From NCBI GenBank assembly GCA_947589175.1, contig CANPZR010000060.1:1-11138 (forward strand): a DNA stretch of 11,138 nt, in the 5' to 3' direction. Within the stretch, counting starts at the first letter, position 1; the number at the start of each line of letters is the position of its first letter. This DNA is from an uncultured Lachnospiraceae bacterium (lineage in GTDB: Bacteria; Bacillota; Clostridia; Lachnospirales; Lachnospiraceae). A model generated the notes under the pieces. It saw nothing but the letters and a program-made list of their open reading frames with translations. It made no database searches and was not told the DNA's origin. The position numbers and the translations under genes are program-made. Shown in pieces: positions 6,541 through 11,138 of this stretch.

Positions 6541-6556
6541 AGGATCACACCCTTTC

Positions 6557-8332
6557 TCACATTTTATCCGGCGCCTCAAATCCCAGCAGGTCGATGCACT
6601 GCTCCAGCACCTGCTGCACAAGCGCGATCAGTCCCAGATACGAATTTCTCTTTTCCTCCCGCTCTTCCGAGAGAATCTTCGTCTCATGGTAAAAATGGTT
6701 GAATGCCTCCGACAGCTCGTAAATGTACTGGCAGATCTTGTGGGGCGCCATCTCCGCGTAGGCTGTCTCCATCATGTCCGCAAAACGGTTTAATGTCAGA
6801 TAAACCTCTGTCTCGCTTCCGCCCTCCGGGGGAAGAAGAGGCGTTTTTTCGTCTATATCTCCGCCATTTTCTCTGTATTTATTTAATAAGGATTTAATTC
6901 TTACAATTGTGTACAAAATGTAGGGACCCGTATTGCCCTCAAAGGAGGCGAACCTCTCAATGTCAAATATATAGTCCTTGGAGGCCTGGTTGGAGAGATC
7001 CCCGTATTTGAGAGCCGCGAGCCCTACCTTCTCGGAAATGGCCCTCGCCTCCTCCTCCGAGTAGTCCCGGTTCTCCCGCATCTTGTTGTAGACTTCCTCG
7101 TTGATGGCCTCCCGCAGCGCCTGCAGCCGCAGCACGCCGCCGTCCCTTGTCTTAAACGGCTTTCCGTCCTTGCCGTTCATCGTGCCGAACCCGATGAAGT
7201 CCAGCTTGATGTCCGGGCTCGCGATTCCCGTCTTTTTCACCACCCGGAACACCTGGGTGAAGTGCATGGACTGGCGCTTGTCCACCACGTAAACGATCCG
7301 GTCGGGATGAAAGAGCTTCTCCCGCTCCACAATGGTGGCCAGGTCCGTCGTGGCGTACAGGGTGGCGCCGTTGCTCTTTACGATGATGCAGGGAGGAAGC
7401 TCCTTCTTGTCGCCCTCCTCCGTCACGTCTACCACCAGGGCTCCCTCGCTGATATAGGCGTATCCATCGTCTTTTAACTTTTGCACCATATCCGGAATAT
7501 AGGCCTCTACATCGCTCTCCTTCTTCCAGAGATCAAAATCTACATTTAACTTTTCGTAGTTCTTTTTCAGATCCTCCACCGACACATTGAGGATGTGCTG
7601 CCACAGGGCCCGGCATCCCGGATCCCCTTTCTGGAGCCTCGCCGTAGCTTCCTCCGCCTCTTTCAAGTAGTCCTCATGGCCCGCTTCCTTTGAGTAGGCG
7701 CTGGCGTAGGGATAGATCTCCTCCAGATCGCCGATGTCAAAGGGAGGTTCCTTCGGGTACTCCCCGCTGAAATTCTCGTCAAAATACGGAAGCTCTGGCT
7801 GACGCCTTTTCAGCTCTGTGATAATCAGGCCGATGGGCAGTCCCCAGTCGCCCAGATGGGCGTCACCGATGACGATGTCCCCCATGAAGCGGCAGATTCG
7901 CTTGATGCTCTCGCCGATGATGGCCGGGCGCAGGTGCCCCACATGGAGAGGCTTGGCCACATTGGGTCCGCCGTAGTCAATCACTATGGTCTGCTGCCGC
8001 TCCGGCAGCTCCACGCCAAAGCGCTCCTCGGTTCTCATCTGAGCCGCCCGCTCCGCCAAAAAGGAGCCGCTGACCGTGATATTGATAAAGCCGGGATTCA
8101 CCGCCTCGATCTTCTCAAAGACCGGGTCACTCTTTAGCTGCTCCACCACTTCTCCGGCAATGGCAATCGGGGCCTTTTTATACTCTTTGGCCGCCGCCAT
8201 CGCGCCGTTGCACTGATACTGGCAGAGATCCGGCCGGTTGGACACGGAGATAAACCCGTACTTTCCATCGTATCCCGCCCTCTCAAATCCGGCGGCTGTC
8301 TTTTCCTTCAATACATCTACTGTCCTGTTCAT
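6557..8332 (-). CDS. argS: Arginyl-tRNA synthetase
   Basis: This class I aminoacyl-tRNA synthetase charges tRNA-Arg. The 591-residue length is close to the bacterial norm. The N-terminal Add-1 domain that recognises the tRNA D-loop covers about residues 1-105. The ATP-binding HIGH motif appears as PNVAKPLHVGHLRPA (HVGH at 130-133). The second signature has the KMSK-variant form usual in ArgRS, GKPFKTRDGG (about 391-399). Residues from roughly 460 on form the helical DALR anticodon-binding domain, ending EQCIDLLGFEAPDKM. The frame is open to 8380, but the ATG at 8332 is preceded by GGGAGGAACT and begins MNRTVDVLKEKTAAGF, so 8332 is chosen. The leader of about 100 nt has a candidate promoter and hairpins but no T-box sequence was seen. 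Two ATPase genes follow with 14-16 nt gaps. Confidence 0.97.
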   Translation of the reverse strand: MNRTVDVLKEKTAAGFERAGYDGKYGFISVSNRPDLCQYQCNGAMAAAKEYKKAPIAIAGEVVEQLKSDPVFEKIEAVNPGFINITVSGSFLAERAAQMRTEERFGVELPERQQTIVIDYGGPNVAKPLHVGHLRPAIIGESIKRICRFMGDIVIGDAHLGDWGLPIGLIITELKRRQPELPYFDENFSGEYPKEPPFDIGDLEEIYPYASAYSKEAGHEDYLKEAEEATARLQKGDPGCRALWQHILNVSVEDLKKNYEKLNVDFDLWKKESDVEAYIPDMVQKLKDDGYAYISEGALVVDVTEEGDKKELPPCIIVKSNGATLYATTDLATIVEREKLFHPDRIVYVVDKRQSMHFTQVFRVVKKTGIASPDIKLDFIGFGTMNGKDGKPFKTRDGGVLRLQALREAINEEVYNKMRENRDYSEEEARAISEKVGLAALKYGDLSNQASKDYIFDIERFASFEGNTGPYILYTIVRIKSLLNKYRENGGDIDEKTPLLPPEGGSETEVYLTLNRFADMMETAYAEMAPHKICQYIYELSEAFNHFYHETKILSEEREEKRNSYLGLIALVQQVLEQCIDLLGFEAPDKM

Positions 8333-8347
8333 AGTTCCTCCCTTTCC

Positions 8348-8366
8348 GAGCGAAACACCTTCGCTC
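8348..8366 (-). promoter_or_regulatory. Hairpin just upstream of the argS ribosome-binding site
   Basis: On the minus strand GAGCGAA, loop GGTGT, TTCGCTC forms a perfect 7-bp stem ending a few bases before the GGGAGG of argS. The AGCGA arm can instead pair with TCGCT immediately upstream (TCGCTGGAGCGA), so two structures compete. The stem does not cover the ribosome-binding site and has no U run. It could affect mRNA stability or ribosome access; no known riboswitch or T-box matches. Confidence 0.4.
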
Positions 8367-8418
8367 CAGCGACTTGTCACAAAGAATCCGTGAATAAATG
8401 GCTCAACCGCTTTATTCG

Positions 8419-8447
8419 TTTATCATCTATTGTGAATCAGTTCTCAA
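8419..8447 (-). promoter_or_regulatory. Candidate promoter for argS
   Basis: TTGAGA (8442-8447) and GATAAA (8419-8424) on the minus strand are 17 bp apart. The -35 element overlaps the last codons of aroA, and transcription would start about 80 nt before argS. Each hexamer departs from consensus by two bases, so this is a moderate match chosen for spacing and position. Read-through from aroA is also possible. Confidence 0.35.
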
Positions 8448-9753
8448 TATTTAAATTTAAATTTAATAAAATGTCGAAATAATTTTCAAAGGTTTTCCGG
8501 CAGCACAGGGGATTGTCGATAACGATGCCCGGAATCCTCGTGCCCACAATGGCGAATGCCATCGCCATCCGGTGGTCCTCATATGTCTGAATGACCACCT
8601 CGCGCTCCCCCGCAAGAACCTCCTCCGGGGCCGGGCTGATACAGAGCCCCGCCTCTCTCTCCTCACAGGGCACGCCCAGCCGGTTCAGTTCGGTCACAAT
8701 GCCCCGGATCCGGTCGGACTCCTGTCCGCGGATATGCCTCACGCCGCGGATCTCCGTGACGCTCCCCGCAAAGGGCGCGACCGCCGCCAAAGTCATGGTC
8801 TGGTCCGAGCAGTCGCTCATGTCCGCCCGAATCCCGGTCAGCCTTCCATCCGCCGGGGCGGTCAGCCGTAGGCCCTCTTTCTCATCCCGCAGCCGGCACC
8901 CCATCTGCTCTAAAATCCGCAGAAACCGGATATCTCCCTGGGTGCTGTCAAAGTGGACGTGGCGCACCAGCGCCTGGCCGCCGTTTACCGCCGCCATCGC
9001 GTAAAAATAGCAGGCCGCCGACACGTCCGGCTCGATCTGGTACTCCCTTCCCGCGTAGCGCTGACCGGGCAGGATGACATAATCCTGTTCGCTTGTCTGC
9101 TCCATCTTCGCGCCGAACTCCTCCATCATCTTCATGGAAATCTTCACATAGGACTTCGCGTCCCGGTTCCCGGTGAGATGAATCCCAAATCCCCCCGGCT
9201 CCATGACGCCCGCGAGCAGAAGCGCGCTCAGAAACTGGCTGCTCTCGTCTATATTCAGATCGACCCCGCCGCAGTCCGTCCTCTCCCTCCCGCAGATCGC
9301 AAAGGGAAAGGAATAGGGCCGCTCCTGGTACAAAAACTTCGTCCCAAGCTGTTCCAGCGCGAGAAGAAGCGGCTTCATGGGCCTTTTCTTCATCTGCTCC
9401 GAGGCCGTCATCTCATAGCGGCCGCCGGACAGCGCCAGCATGGCCGTGAGAAACCGGGCGGCCGTTCCGGCGCTCCCCACATGGACTTTGACGCCGCTTT
9501 TGGGAATCTTTTCCCCGGTCCCCCGAATCCGCACCTGTCTTTTCGCCTCGTCCACGGAAATCTCATATCCCAGCTCCCGCAGCGCCTGCATAAAAACCCG
9601 TGAATCGTCGCTGAACAGAACCCCCTTCAGCAGGCTCTCCCCGTGGGCCAGCGCCGCCAGCAAGAGCGCCCGGTTCGTAATGCTCTTGGACCCCGGAACG
9701 CTCACCTCTAGTTCCGGCCTTTTTCCAAAAGGCTTCATCCTGAACTGTTCCAT
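8437..9753 (-). CDS. aroA: 3-phosphoshikimate 1-carboxyvinyltransferase (EPSP synthase)
   Basis: This enzyme joins phosphoenolpyruvate to shikimate 3-phosphate, step six of chorismate synthesis. The predicted 438 residues fit the usual 425-445. Seen motifs are VPGSKSITNRALLLA (K23, S24, R28), GSAGTAARF (93-101), KRPMKPLL, DESSQFLSALL, the catalytic-Asp region ADMSDCSDQTMT (D314), GQESDRI (E345) and YEDHRMAMA (392-395). Where E. coli has GTAMRP this protein has GTAARF, so the residue matching Pro101 is Phe. The reading frame stays open to a TTG at 9807, but MEQFRMKPFGKRPELEV at 9753 begins where the family does and has GAGGT about 11 nt upstream. An ATG at 9738 is a less likely alternative. 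The extreme C-terminus (LLNLNLNIEN) is encoded by an AT hexamer repeat and lies beyond the conserved fold. An extended -10 promoter lies about 90 nt upstream. Confidence 0.96.
   Translation of the reverse strand: MEQFRMKPFGKRPELEVSVPGSKSITNRALLLAALAHGESLLKGVLFSDDSRVFMQALRELGYEISVDEAKRQVRIRGTGEKIPKSGVKVHVGSAGTAARFLTAMLALSGGRYEMTASEQMKKRPMKPLLLALEQLGTKFLYQERPYSFPFAICGRERTDCGGVDLNIDESSQFLSALLLAGVMEPGGFGIHLTGNRDAKSYVKISMKMMEEFGAKMEQTSEQDYVILPGQRYAGREYQIEPDVSAACYFYAMAAVNGGQALVRHVHFDSTQGDIRFLRILEQMGCRLRDEKEGLRLTAPADGRLTGIRADMSDCSDQTMTLAAVAPFAGSVTEIRGVRHIRGQESDRIRGIVTELNRLGVPCEEREAGLCISPAPEEVLAGEREVVIQTYEDHRMAMAFAIVGTRIPGIVIDNPLCCRKTFENYFDILLNLNLNIEN
8450..8467 (-). repeat. AT hexanucleotide repeat at the 3' end of aroA
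   Basis: TTTAAATTTAAATTTAAT is nearly three copies of a 6-bp unit inside the last aroA codons. It encodes the alternating Asn-Leu tail. Slippage by one unit would add or remove a dipeptide without changing frame, so the length may vary between strains. Confidence 0.5.
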
Positions 9754-9846
9754 GATACAGACATACCTCATTTCTGAAAAGCAATTATCTATTGTGAAAT
9801 CGTGCAATCGAACTCATTCCCACAATATTCCTCTGATATATTTTTT

Positions 9847-9875
9847 ATCTTAACATATTTTCTCTGTACAAACAA
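9847..9875 (-). promoter_or_regulatory. Extended -10 promoter for aroA
   Basis: On the minus strand TTGTTT (9870-9875) is separated by 17 bp from TAAGAT (9847-9852), which is preceded by TGT, an extended -10 (TGn) element. The surroundings are AT-rich and lie upstream of a Shine-Dalgarno-like AGAGGA and the aroA start, giving a leader of about 90 nt. Weak -35 and -10 hexamers are partly offset by the TGn. Confidence 0.45.
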
Positions 9876-9888
9876 GGACGATTTAACA

Positions 9889-9911
9889 AAATGATACCGG
9901 GCCAAATGATA
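9889..9911 (-). repeat. Spaced direct repeat upstream of the aroA promoter
   Basis: TATCATTT occurs twice on the minus strand (9904-9911 and 9889-9896) with a 7-bp GGCCCGG spacer, a 15-bp period. The nearer copy ends about 13 bp before the -35 of the aroA promoter. That position suits an activator-binding site, but no regulator is identified. Confidence 0.45.
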
Positions 9912-9974
9912 GGAAAGCTCAATTTTGCCCTTGATATCGCAACATGTTAAATTTGTTTTTTACCCATAAGAAAT

Positions 9975-9996
9975 GGGCGGTCCCGAAAACGCGCCC
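9975..9996 (-). terminator. Weak candidate terminator after ung
   Basis: The minus-strand transcript 11 nt past the ung stop can pair GGGCG with CGCCC around a 12-nt loop, followed by AUUUCUU. The CGCCCAU arm overlaps a second small hairpin (CCCAT, TTCTT, ATGGG). The stem is short and the U run interrupted, so termination is uncertain. It is the only terminator-like structure noticed in the 253-nt spacer between ung and aroA. Confidence 0.3.
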
Positions 9997-10006
9997 AAAT
10001 ACAATC

Positions 10007-10681
10007 TCATATGTCCGGAATCTGCCAGTCCACCGGCTCCACTCCGTGTTCCATCAAAAAGTTATTGGCCTGGCTGAATGGCCTGCTGCCGAAAAATCCC
10101 CGGTGCGCCGAGAGGGGACTGGGGTGCGGCGCCTTCAAGATCAGGTGTTTGGGATTGTTCAGCATCCGTGCCTTCTCGCCCGCCGGTTTCCCCCACAGGA
10201 TGTACACGATGGGGCGGTCCTGCTCGTTGACCTTTTTTATCGCCGCGTCGGTAAATTCCTCCCATCCCACGTTCCGATGGGACATCGGCTTGTGCGCCTG
10301 CACCGTGAGCACCGTGTTGAGCATCAGCACGCCCTGCTCCGCCCACGAGGTCAGATACCCATTGTTGGGAATCTTACAGCCCAGATCGTCGTGCAGCTCC
10401 TTGTAGATATTCACGAGCGACGGCGGTATCTCCACCTGGGGCTTTACCGAAAAACAGAGCCCGTGAGCCTGTCCCTCGCCGTGGTAGGGGTCCTGCCCCA
10501 ATATCACTACCTTTACTTTTTCTAAGGGCGTCAGGTGAAACGCCGTGAAAATCTCATCGGATTTCGGATACACCGCCACCTTGCTGTACTGCTCTCTCAC
10601 AAACAAGAAAAGCTTGCGGTAATATTCCTTGGAAAATTCGCCCTTCAGCGCCTTCTCCCACTCTCCTGTCAGTCCTGCCAT
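10007..10681 (-). CDS. ung: Uracil-DNA glycosylase (family 1)
   Basis: This base-excision repair enzyme removes uracil from DNA after cytosine deamination or dUMP misincorporation. The 224 residues match the bacterial Ung length. The water-activating loop is VVILGQDPYHGEGQAHGLCFS (D64 catalytic, Y67, F78). The uracil-specifying Asn is in VLMLNTVLTVQ (N122), and the DNA-intercalation loop with the catalytic His is APHPSPLSAHRGFFGSRPFSQAN (H186). All diagnostic residues are present, so activity is expected. The ATG at 10681 has GAGAGG 5 nt upstream and starts only 10 nt after the hisF stop, so it is likely cotranscribed with the histidine gene. A functional tie to histidine synthesis is not implied. 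The C-terminus WQIPDI is the normal Ung end. Confidence 0.98.
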   Translation of the reverse strand: MAGLTGEWEKALKGEFSKEYYRKLFLFVREQYSKVAVYPKSDEIFTAFHLTPLEKVKVVILGQDPYHGEGQAHGLCFSVKPQVEIPPSLVNIYKELHDDLGCKIPNNGYLTSWAEQGVLMLNTVLTVQAHKPMSHRNVGWEEFTDAAIKKVNEQDRPIVYILWGKPAGEKARMLNNPKHLILKAPHPSPLSAHRGFFGSRPFSQANNFLMEHGVEPVDWQIPDI

Positions 10682-10691
10682 AACTACCTCT

Positions 10692-11138
10692 CTATATCCG
10701 CACGCTGATGCCGCGCTCTCTCAAGTACTCCTTGAGATCCATAATCTCCAGCTCCTTAAAGTGGAACAGCGAAGCAGCCAGAACCGCGTCCGCCTTCCCC
10801 TCCGTCAGAGCGTCGTAAAAATGCTCCTTTGTTCCCGCTCCGCCGGAGGCAATCACCGGAATGCGGACATTTTCTGAAACTGTCCGTGTCAGCTCAATGT
10901 CATAGCCGTCCTTAGTCCCGTCGCAGTCCATGCTGGTAAGAAGAATCTCCCCCGCGCCCAGTCTCTCCGCTTCCATCGCCCACTCCACGGCGTCTTTTTT
11001 CATGTCCACGCGGCCGCCGTTCTTGTAAATCGTCCAGCCGTCTCCCTCGTCCCGCCGCCTAGCGTCAATCGCCACGACCACGCACTGGGAACCGAACTTG
11101 TCCGCCGCCTCCGAGACCAGAGACGGATTCAAAATCGC
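10692..11138 (-). CDS. hisF: Imidazole glycerol phosphate synthase subunit HisF, C-terminal part
   Basis: The last 148 codons of hisF are present; the 5' end lies past the right edge. HisF is the cyclase half of the HisH-HisF complex and uses ammonia from HisH to make imidazole glycerol phosphate and AICAR. The fragment is the second half of the beta/alpha barrel. QCVVVAIDA carries the second catalytic Asp (D130 of the Thermotoga enzyme by motif). GAGEILLTSMDCDGTKDGYD is the conserved strand and phosphate-binding loop, and VIASGGAG is the second phosphate-binding loop. ADAVLAASLFHF and the closing ERGISVRI are typical of the HisF end. The frame is open through the window edge (11130-11138 encode Ala-Ile-Leu), so the gene continues and an internal TTG near 11132 is not a start. 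The upstream his genes expected with it cannot be seen. Confidence 0.96.
   Translation of the reverse strand, partial: AILNPSLVSEAADKFGSQCVVVAIDARRRDEGDGWTIYKNGGRVDMKKDAVEWAMEAERLGAGEILLTSMDCDGTKDGYDIELTRTVSENVRIPVIASGGAGTKEHFYDALTEGKADAVLAASLFHFKELEIMDLKEYLRERGISVRI

Noticed and set aside
8425..9798. Shared 12-mer ATCTATTGTGAA in the argS leader (8425-8436) and aroA leader (9787-9798)
   Set aside because: A few 12-base matches are expected by chance in 11 kb, and the similarity does not extend beyond the 12 bases in either direction.
9754..10006. Riboswitch or attenuator in the ung-aroA spacer
   Set aside because: No known riboswitch core was recognised, and the small hairpins are not followed by a terminator before aroA. 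Only a promoter, a direct repeat, a weak terminator-like stem and a possible short frame are supported.

Overview
The window is a dense, all-minus-strand stretch of a bacterial chromosome. Proteins resemble those of Clostridia. Coding DNA is GC-rich, spacers are short and AT-rich, Shine-Dalgarno sites are strong purine runs (GGAGG, AGAGG), and the gene set (YqeG, DUF815 ATPase, Xaa-Pro peptidase next to EF-P, clostridial-type AroA) fits a fairly GC-rich member of the Lachnospiraceae or a close relative. That placement is inferred from gene content and codon style, not from a marker gene. No rRNA, tRNA, CRISPR array, insertion sequence or phage gene was seen.

Layout in transcription order, from the right edge to the left. 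(1) The 3' part of hisF (histidine synthesis), followed within 10 nt by ung (uracil-DNA glycosylase). (2) A 253-nt AT-rich spacer with a weak candidate terminator for ung, a spaced direct repeat and an extended -10 promoter that starts the aroA transcript. (3) aroA (EPSP synthase), then a roughly 100-nt leader with a candidate promoter and competing hairpins, then argS (arginyl-tRNA synthetase). (4) Two uncharacterised ATPases packed behind argS: an archaeal-type P-loop ATPase whose best start is a TTG just after the argS stop, and a DUF815 AAA ATPase. (5) yqeG (HAD phosphatase), overlapping the next gene, an M24 Xaa-Pro peptidase. (6) A bifunctional protein fusing type I 3-dehydroquinate dehydratase to shikimate kinase. 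(7) efp (elongation factor P) behind a near-consensus promoter. (8) After a perfect palindrome, the start of a PP-loop PAPS-reductase-like gene that runs off the left edge.

Three shikimate-pathway activities lie here (dehydroquinate dehydratase and shikimate kinase in one polypeptide, EPSP synthase separately). Shikimate dehydrogenase and chorismate synthase are not in the window. A dehydroquinate dehydratase, a Xaa-Pro peptidase and efp side by side recall the aroQ-yqhT-efp group of Bacillus subtilis, but here an unrelated (type I) dehydratase fused to a kinase fills the place of AroQ. The rest is mostly housekeeping. The least understood parts are the ATPase pair, whose first member carries a decayed nuclease-like tail, and the truncated PP-loop gene.
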